A stretch of DNA of 64,000 bases from the NCBI RefSeq assembly GCF_041060425.1, contig NZ_JAULBC010000007.1, positions 124,001-188,000 of the forward strand, written 5' to 3'. This DNA comes from Danxiaibacter flavus (GTDB taxonomy: Bacteria; Bacteroidota; Bacteroidia; Chitinophagales; Chitinophagaceae). Position numbers and translations under genes: made by a program. The notes beneath the pieces are model-generated. The model was given only the letters and a program-made list of their open reading frames with translations, was not told where the DNA came from and searched no databases. Positions 10,086-18,202 of this stretch are shown here, piece after piece; position 1 is the first letter of the stretch, and each line of letters opens with the position of its first letter.

Positions 10086-10439
10086 ATGAAAAAGATCATA
10101 ATTATTGAGGATGATCCTGCAATACAAGATGCAGCAAGTCTGATATTTAAAAAGACCGACTACGATGTCACTATTTACCGGGACGGAAATGATATACTTT
10201 CCGGTTTGTTTGATGTACCGGATATTTTTATCATTGACAAACAACTGCCAGGGGTTGATGGCCTGGAAATATGTAAGTACTTAAAGCGACATGAACCCAC
10301 GAAAAACATTCCGGTGATCATAATGTCTGCAAGCCCTTCAATTGACAAAACTTCACGATCTGCAGGCGCAGACGATTTTATGGAAAAACCCTATTCTATA
10401 AAACATTTGCGTGGGCTGGTTGAAAAATATACATTATAG
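10086..10439 (+). CDS. Receiver-only response regulator (CheY-like, orphan)
   Basis: 117 residues, only a receiver domain. Acidic pocket 'IEDD' (E8, D9, D10), phospho-acceptor Asp51 in 'FIIDKQLPG', the switch residue in 'IIMSAS', and the conserved Lys near residue 100 in 'FMEKPY'. There is no output domain. It is strongly similar to the 117-residue protein at 45785, which follows the giant CheB-CheR-kinase, sharing 'DKQL', 'GL-IC', 'NIPVI' and 'AGADD'. It has no kinase neighbour here, so it is an orphan that may be fed by kinases elsewhere, such as those at 31-55 kb (inference). Confidence 0.9.
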   Translation: MKKIIIIEDDPAIQDAASLIFKKTDYDVTIYRDGNDILSGLFDVPDIFIIDKQLPGVDGLEICKYLKRHEPTKNIPVIIMSASPSIDKTSRSAGADDFMEKPYSIKHLRGLVEKYTL

Positions 10440-11745
10440 CATCATTTCAAGTTTGGGCGATAATAAAGCCCAGAGCCCAAAGCTTAAAGCCCAAGCTGAC
10501 CGATGCGAAGTTTTTTAAACCATATAAGTAAGGTGTCGGGCGCCAACGTTTCTTTGTAAACAACTGATAAAGCTTAAAGCCCAAAGCCTAAAGCCTAAAG
10601 CTGACCGAAGCGAAGTTTTTTAAACCATATAAGGCATATAAGAGCAAATAAGAGCTTTTACTCAAGATAATAATAACACTTAAACGACAATATATTTACT
10701 TAACCAGCTCGGACCTTCACTATTGACCATTCACTATTCACTAGTTGTATAGAAGAAATATAAGAGCAAATAAGAGCTTTTACCCAGGATAATAGTAACA
10801 CTTAAACGACAATGTATTTACTTAACCAGCTCGAATCTTCACCATTGACCATTCACTATTCACTCGTTGTATAGAAGTAAAGTGTCGGCCGCGCCAACGT
10901 TTCCTGGCAAACAACTGATAAAGCTTAAAGCCCAAAGCCCAAAGCTTTATGTCATTTAGTTAAGGAAGCATTGGAGGTATTGCTCCGTAGGACCATCCTG
11001 TTTGTAGAAAGAAAAAAATGGATTGATTAAGCTCCGTTAGAAGCTACCGGCAAGGCATTACAGGAGACTCCGCTGGAGTCCGATGACATTTAAAATCCTG
11101 ATTTTCTACAAACAGGAAGCTCCGCTGGAGCTATAGGTATTCTTAACTAAATGACATTAGCCTAAAGCCGACCGAAGCGACGTTTTTTGAACCGTATAAG
11201 GTATATAAGGGCGTACAAGAAGTTACACCGGAGGCCCATCATGGCTAGAGCTGCATACATTTACTCAGCCAGTTTGTATCCTTCACCATTGACCATTCAC
11301 TATTCACTAGTTGTATTGAAAGCATATAAGAGCAAATAAGAGCTTTTATCCATAATAATAATAGCACTTAAACGACAATACATTTACTTAGCCTGCCCGC
11401 ACCTTCACCATTGACCATTCACTATTCACTACCCAGTTATACCAAATATTGCAACAAAACAGCAACAAAATCCACACTCTTCATCACCCTTCCTTTCACA
11501 TGAAAAAGAGCTACAGCTACCGTAATACAAACAATATTTTTCTAACGTGTTTTTATTTTTATATCAATAGGTTGTAATACGCTAAAAATGAAGTATTGAA
11601 GTGATTATTTTTTATAATAAATGAAATCCGTACAAGGATCTCCTATCCGGATTTGAGACTACTGGCACAGTTTTGAAGGAATAAAGGTGCCTTTACTATT
11701 CTGCAAGCCGGGGCGCTTGTTGTTGGCTCTTTTAAACAAAACGAT
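10440..11745. repeat. 1.3 kb nest of dispersed intergenic repeats
   Basis: No gene. Several short families alternate. A segment opening 'ATAAGAGCAAATAAGAGC' and ending 'CATTGACCATTCACTATTC' (about 120 bp) occurs near 10632-10750, 10752-10870 and 11314-11432. 'GCTTAAAGCCCAAAGC'-like runs occur near 10475, 10567 and 10920. 'ACCGAAGCGAAGTTTTTT' variants occur near 10500, 10605 and 11170. A palindromic element occupies 10948-11160 (separate entry). The final 300 bp before 11746 are unique and AT-rich and probably carry the promoter of the NtrC-type gene. Confidence 0.8.
10948..11160. repeat. MITE-like palindromic element, about 213 bp
   Basis: Ends are inverted repeats: 'ATGTCATTTAGTTAAG' at the left and 'CTTAACTAAATGACAT' at the right. 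Inside, 'CCTGTTTGTAGAAA' pairs with 'TTTCTACAAACAGG', and small 'CTCCGCTGGAG' hairpins repeat within. No open frame. Partial copies of the right half lie near 38900-38955 and 49660-49742, so it is a dispersed family. Whether it moves by a transposase in trans cannot be told. Confidence 0.75.
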
Positions 11746-13188
11746 ATGGCTGAAAATCAAACGAAAAAGATACTGGTCATAGACGATGATGTAAACGTAG
11801 GAAATATACTGAACGCTTTTCTTTCTCAGCATAATTACGAAGTGTCTGTTGTCTATTCCGCGAAAGCCGGAATTGAACAATGTAAGAGAGAGCAGTTTGA
11901 TTACATTTTCTGTGACTATCGCCTGGGCGGAAAATCGGGCCTTGATGTAATGGAGATGTTAAGACCCTTACAGACGGCTTCGAAAATTATCATTATCACA
12001 GCTTATGCCCAGGTAAATGTGGCTGTAACTGCCATTAAAAAAGGTGCCTATGATTTCATTCTGAAGCCTTTCCAATTTGATGAGATCCTTAAAGTTTTAA
12101 GAGAGCCTCAAAGGAATGCTGAAGGTTTCACTTATGATATACTAAGCGACGAAAGACCTCTCAGTACAGACCGCACGGGTTTTTGGGCCTGCAGCTCGCA
12201 GGTAATGAAAGATATCTATGATGAAATAGCACTAATAGCTCCAACTGATTATACAGTGATTATCTACGGCGAAAGCGGCACCGGTAAAGAAATGGTTGCG
12301 CGCGAGATCCATAGAAAAAGCACCAGGAAAGATCATCCCTTTATCCCGTTGGACTGTGGCACACTATCCGGAGAACTGGCGGGGAGTGAATTATTTGGTC
12401 ACATCAAAGGTTCTTTTACCGGCGCAGTAAACGATAAAGAAGGACATTTTGAAATGGCTAACAAGGGTACATTATTCCTGGATGAGATCGGCAACCTGCC
12501 ACCGGATGTTCAGGCTTCTTTGCTAAGAGTTATACAAGAAAGAAAATGCCGCAGAATAGGTTCGGGGGTGCAGTTGGATGTTGATGTACGCATTATTGTT
12601 GCATCTAATGAAAACCTGCAGTCTGCTTATCAAACGGGAAAATTCAGGGAAGATCTTTATCACCGGTTGAATGAATTTAAAATAAACCTTCCTCCTTTAA
12701 GAGAAAGAAAAGAAGACATTTTATCATTGGCTGACTACTTCCTGGCAGAGGTTAACCAGGAACTGAATAAAAACATCCAGGGGTTTGATGAAGAAGTAAA
12801 AAGAATATTCATCTCTTATCCATGGCCCGGTAATTTAAGAGAGCTTAAGAATGTGATAAGAAGAAGCGGATTGCTATCCAATGACATGCATGTGCATAAA
12901 GAGCTGCTTCCTTTTGAATTAACAACATTTGCGACAGCAGCAATTGCGCCTGAAGCAGAAGTTATTAAACTTGTACCGCAGAAAAACGCGGCCAGCTCTG
13001 ATAATTCCGGACGTGATCTGAAAAGTTTTGTTGCAAAAACTCAAAAAGATATCATACTTGAAACACTCGGCTTTGTAAACTATAACAAATCTAAAGCTGC
13101 ATTACTCCTGAACATTGACAGAAAAACACTCTATAATAAGCTGCGGGAATATGGGCTTTATAGTAAAGCAAAAAAAGACGAGAACTAA
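11746..13188 (+). CDS. Sigma-54-dependent response regulator, NtrC family
   Basis: 480 residues in three domains. Receiver at 8-125 with 'IDDD' and a phospho-acceptor Asp in 'FIFCDYRLGG' (read here as 'DYIFCDYRLGG'). AAA+ domain at about 150-385 with Walker A 'GESGTGKE', sigma-54 contact loop 'GSFTGA' and Walker B 'GTLFLDEIGNLP'. C-terminal Fis-type HTH at about 435-475 ('NKSKAALLLNIDRKTLYNKL'). Known role: phosphorylation drives ATP-dependent opening of sigma-54 promoters. The loop has Ser in the second position instead of the usual Ala. No kinase is adjacent. An array of 8-bp repeats starts three bases after its stop codon. Confidence 0.93.
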   Translation: MAENQTKKILVIDDDVNVGNILNAFLSQHNYEVSVVYSAKAGIEQCKREQFDYIFCDYRLGGKSGLDVMEMLRPLQTASKIIIITAYAQVNVAVTAIKKGAYDFILKPFQFDEILKVLREPQRNAEGFTYDILSDERPLSTDRTGFWACSSQVMKDIYDEIALIAPTDYTVIIYGESGTGKEMVAREIHRKSTRKDHPFIPLDCGTLSGELAGSELFGHIKGSFTGAVNDKEGHFEMANKGTLFLDEIGNLPPDVQASLLRVIQERKCRRIGSGVQLDVDVRIIVASNENLQSAYQTGKFREDLYHRLNEFKINLPPLRERKEDILSLADYFLAEVNQELNKNIQGFDEEVKRIFISYPWPGNLRELKNVIRRSGLLSNDMHVHKELLPFELTTFATAAIAPEAEVIKLVPQKNAASSDNSGRDLKSFVAKTQKDIILETLGFVNYNKSKAALLLNIDRKTLYNKLREYGLYSKAKKDEN

Positions 13189-13556
13189 TATAGACAGTAA
13201 GACAGTAAGACAGTAAGACCGTAAGACCGTAAGACCGTAAGATAGTAAGATAGTAAGATAGTAAGAAGGTTAGATTGTTTGCTCCGGGTGCCTCCGCCTT
13301 ACACTTTATGCCTCACACCTTTTACCTAAGACAGTAAGATAGTAAGATACCAAGAAGGTTAGGTTGTTTGCTTCAGGAGCCTCCGCCTTACGCCTTATGC
13401 CTCACACCTTCAAACCTGATACCTCACACCTCAAACCTGAAACCTGATACCTGATACCTGATACCTGCATTGCATATATAAAAAGGAACGCTGATACTCC
13501 TGCAAGGTACTGCGCTCCTTTGGTGATATGCTGGTATGTAACCATTTATCAGGTTT
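13189..13556. repeat. Octamer tandem array and other short repeats
   Basis: Eight copies of an 8-bp unit (TAAGACAG, TAAGACCG, TAAGATAG variants) fill 13192-13255, directly behind the stop codon of the NtrC-type gene, and a shorter second run starts at about 13329. They are followed by runs of 'CCTCACACCTT' and 'ACCTGATACCTGATACCTG' type. No gene is present. Confidence 0.85.
13482..13521. terminator. Possible bidirectional terminator hairpin between convergent genes
   Basis: AAAGGAACGC (13482-13491) and GCGCTCCTTT (13512-13521) are complementary with one mismatch, and an A run precedes the left arm. The hairpin lies between the 3' ends of the NtrC-type gene and the DUF892 gene. The 20-base loop makes it weaker than a standard terminator. 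Confidence 0.35.
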
Positions 13557-14270
13557 TTACATAGAGTTTTCTTTTTCTTTTTCCCAGGAAAAATCCTCAC
13601 GCTCTGCTTCCAGGTTAATATAACTCTCCGCTATCTCTGTTAAAAGCTGATCTGTGTCTTCTTCTTCTAAAAGTGTTTTATCTAAGAGATCCGCAGCCTC
13701 ATCCATTCCGGCTGTGAGCGCCAGTTGAACCAGTCCGCCATAGGTAGCAATCTCATAGTGTTCTACTTTTTGCGCGGCAATAATCAGCGCCGCATCTCTT
13801 GTCATGCTGCCTTCTTCGGTTTCATCAATAATAACTTGTGCTTCTTTGACCAGCCCTGCCATAGCTTCACACTTCTTACCCTTTGGTTCCATGCCTATAA
13901 AGCCAAAAACCTTCTGAAGTCTTCTTACATGCCTTTTGGTTTGTTGCACATGATCATCAAACGCATCTTTTAACTCTTCTGTAGTCGCCGCTTCCTGCAG
14001 CTTCGGTAAGTTTTCTACAAGATGTTGCTCCGCCCAGTATATATCCTGAAGCATGTCCACAATCATTTTTTCAAAATGTGATTTTTCCTGTATTCCTGCT
14101 TTTTGTTTGCCATTTTGCTGCATATCTGCAGCCGTTCCTCCAGATTCATTAGAAGCGTCATCAATACGGCCTGTGCCATTTGGTTTTCTTTCGTTGTTTG
14201 AGGATTGTTCTTTAACAGACGAGGCCGCAGACTGTGGTTGTTGTTTAGTTCCTGAAGATACCTGTTTCAT
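13557..14270 (-). CDS. DUF892 (YciE/YciF-like) ferritin-like protein
   Basis: 237 residues. The first 65 are a hydrophilic, low-complexity tail rich in Ser, Gln, Asn and Gly. Residues about 66-230 match the DUF892 fold: 'FEKMIVDMLQDIYWAEQHL', 'DHVQQTKRHVRRLQKVF', 'AQKVEHYEIATYGGL' and 'LLEEEDTDQLLTEIAE' carry the Glu/His residues of a four-helix ferritin-like bundle. YciF-type proteins are linked to stress survival, but their chemistry is not settled. The upstream gene on the same strand (14356) is also of stress type, and a strong hairpin lies between the two, so they are probably separate transcripts. The unusual part is the long acidic/polar N-terminal extension. Confidence 0.88.
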   Translation of the reverse strand: MKQVSSGTKQQPQSAASSVKEQSSNNERKPNGTGRIDDASNESGGTAADMQQNGKQKAGIQEKSHFEKMIVDMLQDIYWAEQHLVENLPKLQEAATTEELKDAFDDHVQQTKRHVRRLQKVFGFIGMEPKGKKCEAMAGLVKEAQVIIDETEEGSMTRDAALIIAAQKVEHYEIATYGGLVQLALTAGMDEAADLLDKTLLEEEDTDQLLTEIAESYINLEAEREDFSWEKEKENSM

Positions 14271-14304
14271 ATAGAAAGCTTTATCGGTTTGATTAAATAG
14301 TCAA

Positions 14305-14342
14305 CAACATAAGAAAACAAGCCTTGCTGTTTTCTTATGTTG
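14305..14342 (-). terminator. Strong hairpin between the RGG/KGG gene and the DUF892 gene
   Basis: A perfect 15-bp inverted repeat, CAACATAAGAAAACA (14305-14319) and TGTTTTCTTATGTTG (14328-14342), with an 8-base loop. It sits 14 bp beyond the stop of the gene at 14356-15246 and 35 bp before the DUF892 start. It is the likely 3' end of the former, though no pure T run follows. Confidence 0.6.
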
Positions 14343-14355
14343 CCGTGTTTGATTG

Positions 14356-15246
14356 TTAGCGGGAAGCACGTCGTCCTCCGTAACCGGATCTTCCTGAGCG
14401 TGTTTGCTTTTGATTCGAGTTGTTTTGATTTTCTCCTCTCCGTTGCATACCAGACCCACGGCCTCTATCGGACTGGGATTCGCGATGTGAACGGTTATCA
14501 TAACCCTGGTTTTCATCAGAGCCCATGCGTCCACGTTTGCTGTGGTAAGCTGAGCCTCCTTTTGAAGCAATGCGTCTCACCTCATCCCTATCCATAGAGG
14601 CAAATCCCTGCCGGCCGGATCGACCTCTTTCGGAACCACGGTCTTCATTAGAACGATTATAACCGCCGCGATCGCGATAGTTGTCTCTTTCTCCGTAGTC
14701 ACCGCGATATCCTGATCTTTCGTTGTAAGCCTCCCTGTTGCCCCATCCTTCACCCGATCCATATCTTCCCGAATTTCCCGAACTATAACCACCTCTGTCG
14801 TAAGAACGGTTATAGCCCCGCCCGGTCTCGCGGTCCGTATTTAATCCATAAGACCTTTCTGCAGCCCTGCCCCTGTTGCGGCTTGAATCCATGCCAGAGC
14901 CGCCATACATTCTTTCATCCCTGTACGCACCACCCCGGCGCTGATCACCGTAATTGCCTTCGTTATCATCCTCATCAAAATCTTCATCATAATCATCTTC
15001 CTCTGCATCATATTCATCTTCGCGGAAATTACCCATCTGCCTTCTGTCATTATAATCATCATCAAAGTCGTCGAAGTCCTCATCAGCATAACCTCTGTTT
15101 CTTTGTCTGCCATAATCTTCGTCAAAATCTTCTTCATCCTCATAACGACCGGAATTCCGGCGGCCGCTGTAAGAGCTGTTTTCATTATACTGCTCTCTTG
15201 TATCGCGTCCATTTCCATAGCCACGACCAGAATAATTTCTTGCCAT
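14356..15246 (-). CDS. Low-complexity Arg/Gly/Asp/Tyr-rich protein with KGG motif
   Basis: 296 residues, almost wholly low complexity. Residues about 1-110 mix Arg/Tyr/Gly with long acidic runs ('EDDYDEDFDEDDNEG'). Residues 110-215 are RGG/GYNRSYDR-like. A single ordered-looking motif, 'RDEVRRIASKGGSAYHSKRG', near 220-240 is the KGG repeat of stress-induced proteins of the GsiB/LEA-like type. The tail is Arg/Ser/Gln rich. Such composition is typical of disordered RNA- or DNA-binding proteins; a role in desiccation or nucleoid protection is inference. The frame is secure because the long acidic and RGG segments make sense only in it. Confidence 0.75.
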   Translation of the reverse strand: MARNYSGRGYGNGRDTREQYNENSSYSGRRNSGRYEDEEDFDEDYGRQRNRGYADEDFDDFDDDYNDRRQMGNFREDEYDAEEDDYDEDFDEDDNEGNYGDQRRGGAYRDERMYGGSGMDSSRNRGRAAERSYGLNTDRETGRGYNRSYDRGGYSSGNSGRYGSGEGWGNREAYNERSGYRGDYGERDNYRDRGGYNRSNEDRGSERGRSGRQGFASMDRDEVRRIASKGGSAYHSKRGRMGSDENQGYDNRSHRESQSDRGRGSGMQRRGENQNNSNQKQTRSGRSGYGGRRASR

Positions 15247-15690
15247 AAATAATAAGGTTTAATTGTTAGCAATCGAGTTTAAAGAGCCCGTCAATCAGTG
15301 TCCAAAAAAGAATGCCAGTAAATATGGCCCGAACAGTTAGTTAAAACAGGTTAAAAGTTGTTGAGAGCCATCCACACGAGGGTTCAGTGTCACCGACTTT
15401 TGAGGTTAAGTGTACCTATCTCAAAAAGCCTGCCAGCGCAACGTTTTGATGCGGCTGCTGGCGCTTCTCCGAAGCAATAGTAATAATGGCCACAGCGGTT
15501 AAAATATAAGCCGGCCAAGACTCTTAAACATAGAAGTTTGACTTTTAAAGAGATGTGCATTTTCCTGTTTAGGCTTTTTTATGCGACAGCGAAAACGCGG
15601 CAATGCCAACCTCCGTAAAAAAATTTCTGTGGGCTCTTCAGCCAGAAGAAGCATACAGTTTGTTGTTATAAATCAAATAGGCGGTTATTC
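15247..15690. other. Intergenic region between divergent genes
   Basis: Upstream of both the RGG/KGG gene (left) and the DUF2071 gene (right). No gene, clear terminator or repeat was seen. It should contain two promoters. Confidence 0.5.
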
Positions 15691-16434
15691 ATGTTCAATA
15701 TCACACTACCCGTTAGAAATGCTGATCAGATAACAATCAGGCGAAGCATACCCTGGTTGCTTCACCAACGCTGGCAAAACGTTGTTTTTTTTCACTGGAA
15801 GGTGGAACCCGCCATCATAGAGAAGTATATTCCTGTAAATACGGAACCCGATCTTTTTGAAGATACATGCTGGTTATCGATTGTATTGTTCTCTTCTATG
15901 AACAATCATCTGAAAAAAATGCCTTCGATACATATACTTCCTGACTTTTATGAGATTAATCTGCGAACATATGTAGTATGCAAAAGAGTGCCGGGCATTT
16001 GCTTTCTTGATATAAAAGCCAGCTCTGCAATGGCTGTGCTTGTAAACAGGTTACTGGGACTTCCATATAAAAAAGGCAGGTTCAGCCGTCTCCAAAAAAC
16101 CGAATGCGATGACACGTTCTATCATTACAATGATCTGAACTACATTAACACCAGGTATAAAGCAGGGAGCCCGCTGATAAAGACGGCTAAGGATCTATGG
16201 CTTACCGAGAGATATGTTGCTTTTCAGTCTGTAAAAAACAACACGCTTGCTTTTCCTGTTGCACATAAACCCTGGCCGTTGCAAAAGATGGACGTGAGCA
16301 GTGTTGATATTTACTGGCGCTTTAAAAACCTGTATCTGGCTAACTCAGAGCTAAACTGCATGCATTTTGCACCGGCTGCGGAAGTTAATCTCTGGTATCC
16401 GCAACGTTTTAATGGCGGACAGATCAACTCATAA
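15691..16434 (+). CDS. DUF2071 family protein (YqjF-like)
   Basis: 247 residues. The opening 'LLHQRWQNVVFFHWKVEP' and the middle 'EINLRTYVVCKRVPGICFLD' match the DUF2071/YqjF family, in which an acetoacetate-decarboxylase-like fold is predicted. Also typical are 'LLGLPYKKGRFS' and the late 'LTERYVAFQS' segment. Biochemical function is unknown. ATG at 15691 is the first start; 43 bp separate it from the pyrophosphatase gene on the same strand, so the two may be an operon. Confidence 0.8.
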   Translation: MFNITLPVRNADQITIRRSIPWLLHQRWQNVVFFHWKVEPAIIEKYIPVNTEPDLFEDTCWLSIVLFSSMNNHLKKMPSIHILPDFYEINLRTYVVCKRVPGICFLDIKASSAMAVLVNRLLGLPYKKGRFSRLQKTECDDTFYHYNDLNYINTRYKAGSPLIKTAKDLWLTERYVAFQSVKNNTLAFPVAHKPWPLQKMDVSSVDIYWRFKNLYLANSELNCMHFAPAAEVNLWYPQRFNGGQINS

Positions 16435-16477
16435 TATTGTGGCACTATTTTTTAATTACAGTTCATAAAATAAACTT

Positions 16478-16948
16478 ATGAAGCCGATTACAGTGGTAAT
16501 AGAAACGCCTAAAGGTTCTGCGCAGAAATATGATTTTGATGAAAAACTAAAGGGCTATTGCCTGAGGAAGGTGCTTCCGGCAGGAATGGTCTTTCCTTAT
16601 GATTTTGGATTTATTCCAAAAACGAAAGCTGATGACGGTGATCCTATAGATGTTATTGTATTGTCTGAATTTAAAAGCTTTTCCGGATGTATTATGCGAT
16701 GCAGAATTATCGGAGCCATAAGGGCAAAACAACAGGATGGAAAAAAAATGATAGAGAACGATCGCTTTATAGCTGTGCCCGAAGCCACTTTGGTTTATAA
16801 GAATATTGGTTCAGTGGAGGATCTTCCAAAACAATTTATTGATGAACTACAAGAATTCTTCATCAATTACAATAAACTTGAAGGAAAAAAATTTGAGCCG
16901 GTAGCTGTCCTGAATCAAAAAAAAGCAACGCAGCTATTGAAAAAATAA
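16478..16948 (+). CDS. ppa: Inorganic pyrophosphatase, family I
   Basis: 156 residues, slightly shorter than the E. coli enzyme. Hydrolyses pyrophosphate to two phosphates in the cytoplasm and so pulls polymerase and activation reactions forward. The family signature is clear: 'GMVFPYDFGFIP' followed by the metal-binding 'DDGDPIDVIV' loop with three Asp, then 'GAIRAKQQDGKKMIENDRF'. The C-terminus 'FFINYNKLEGKKF' is also typical. It follows the DUF2071 gene and converges on the alcohol dehydrogenase gene. Confidence 0.93.
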   Translation: MKPITVVIETPKGSAQKYDFDEKLKGYCLRKVLPAGMVFPYDFGFIPKTKADDGDPIDVIVLSEFKSFSGCIMRCRIIGAIRAKQQDGKKMIENDRFIAVPEATLVYKNIGSVEDLPKQFIDELQEFFINYNKLEGKKFEPVAVLNQKKATQLLKK

Positions 16949-16986
16949 TGCTGCTGCGCTGCTATATTGAAATGGGTTAGCCGGTT

Positions 16987-18153
16987 TTATGCCCACGGGT
17001 TCATCACAACCTTTACACAATTGTCTTCCTTCTTTTTAAATATTTCGTATCCGTGAGAAACTTCTGATAATGGCAGACGGTGTGTAATAATATCATCCAA
17101 TTTTATTTTGCCGTCGTTTACCAGTGCAATAAGTTCATCAATATAGCGATGTACCGGCGCCTGGCCGCCCTTAAGCGAAATGCCTTTATCGAAAAATTGT
17201 CCGATGGGAAAATTATCATAGGTGGTTGGATACACGCCTAGCACAACTACTATACCTCCCCTTCTTACTGTGCTCATGCAGGCTTCTATAATCTTTGGGG
17301 ACCCTTTCTCCAGATTGATCAATGCCTTCGCTTTCTCCAGCATATTTCTGTCCGGTTCAAAGCCTACTGCGTCAATACAAACATCAGCACCTCTTCCAAC
17401 TGTCATATCCCGGATTTGCTGAATTACGTCTTTCTCGTTCTCCCACAATATCGTTTCACATCCTGCAGTATCCTTTGCCTTATCCAGCCTGTATTGAAGG
17501 GTATCAACAACAATCACTTTTCCTGCGCCTCTCAGCCAGGCACTTTTTGCAGCCATTATACCCACGGGACCGGAACCGAAAATAGCAACCGTTTCGCCCC
17601 CGGTTACTTCACCAAAATCCACGCCCGTATAACCTGTCGGGAATATATCGGTAAGAAACAATACCTGCTCATCACTCAGTTGCTCCGGTGCTTTACGGGG
17701 ACCAAAATCCGCATAAGGCACGCGTACATACTGTGCCTGTCCGCCATTATACCCACCATACAGATCTGTATAACCAAACAGGGCCCCGCCTTTCTGATCA
17801 AGCAAACCGCCCTCTGGCCCGTAATGTTCAGGATTACTGTGTTCACAATGTCCCGGAAGGCCATGGCTACAAAAATAACATGTTCCGCAAGCTATTGGAA
17901 ATGGCACAATTACCCTGTCGCCCTTTTGCAGGTTCGTTATGGCGCTGCCAACTTCTTCAACAATGCCCATAAACTCGTGGCCAAGAACCATTGGCCGTGG
18001 CTGCGGTATGCCACCTGAATATATATGCAGATCCGAACCGCATATTGCTGTAGAAGTCACTTTGAGAATGATATCCCTGGGCTGCTCGATTTTGGGATCA
18101 TCCACAGTATCGTACGATACTTTGCCCGGACCGTGAATTACTGCTGCTTTCAT
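16987..18153 (-). CDS. Zinc-dependent alcohol dehydrogenase (formaldehyde dehydrogenase-like MDR)
   Basis: 388 residues. Catalytic zinc ligands lie in 'CGSDLHIYSGG' and 'GHEFMGIVEEVG'; the structural-zinc Cys cluster is 'CGTCYFCSHGLPGHC'. The NAD(P)-binding Rossmann motif is 'IFGSGPVGIMAA' with 'GAGKVIVVDT' after it. Length and insertions fit the glutathione-independent formaldehyde dehydrogenase or threonine-dehydrogenase-like subgroup often called FdhA-like. The real substrate is not fixed by the sequence. Short 'GAGATTTGAAATTTG' repeats and the 69-bp array begin right upstream of its ATG, so its promoter lies within or against repeats. Confidence 0.88.
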   Translation of the reverse strand: MKAAVIHGPGKVSYDTVDDPKIEQPRDIILKVTSTAICGSDLHIYSGGIPQPRPMVLGHEFMGIVEEVGSAITNLQKGDRVIVPFPIACGTCYFCSHGLPGHCEHSNPEHYGPEGGLLDQKGGALFGYTDLYGGYNGGQAQYVRVPYADFGPRKAPEQLSDEQVLFLTDIFPTGYTGVDFGEVTGGETVAIFGSGPVGIMAAKSAWLRGAGKVIVVDTLQYRLDKAKDTAGCETILWENEKDVIQQIRDMTVGRGADVCIDAVGFEPDRNMLEKAKALINLEKGSPKIIEACMSTVRRGGIVVVLGVYPTTYDNFPIGQFFDKGISLKGGQAPVHRYIDELIALVNDGKIKLDDIITHRLPLSEVSHGYEIFKKKEDNCVKVVMNPWA

Positions 18154-18202
18154 ATGTGAGATTTGAGATTTGAAATTTGAAATTTGAGATTTGAATCATC
18201 TT

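Noticed and set aside
14841..15272. Long open frames in other frames of the RGG/KGG gene
   Set aside because: Low-complexity sequence keeps several frames open; only the 14356-15246 frame gives the KGG motif and ordered blocks.
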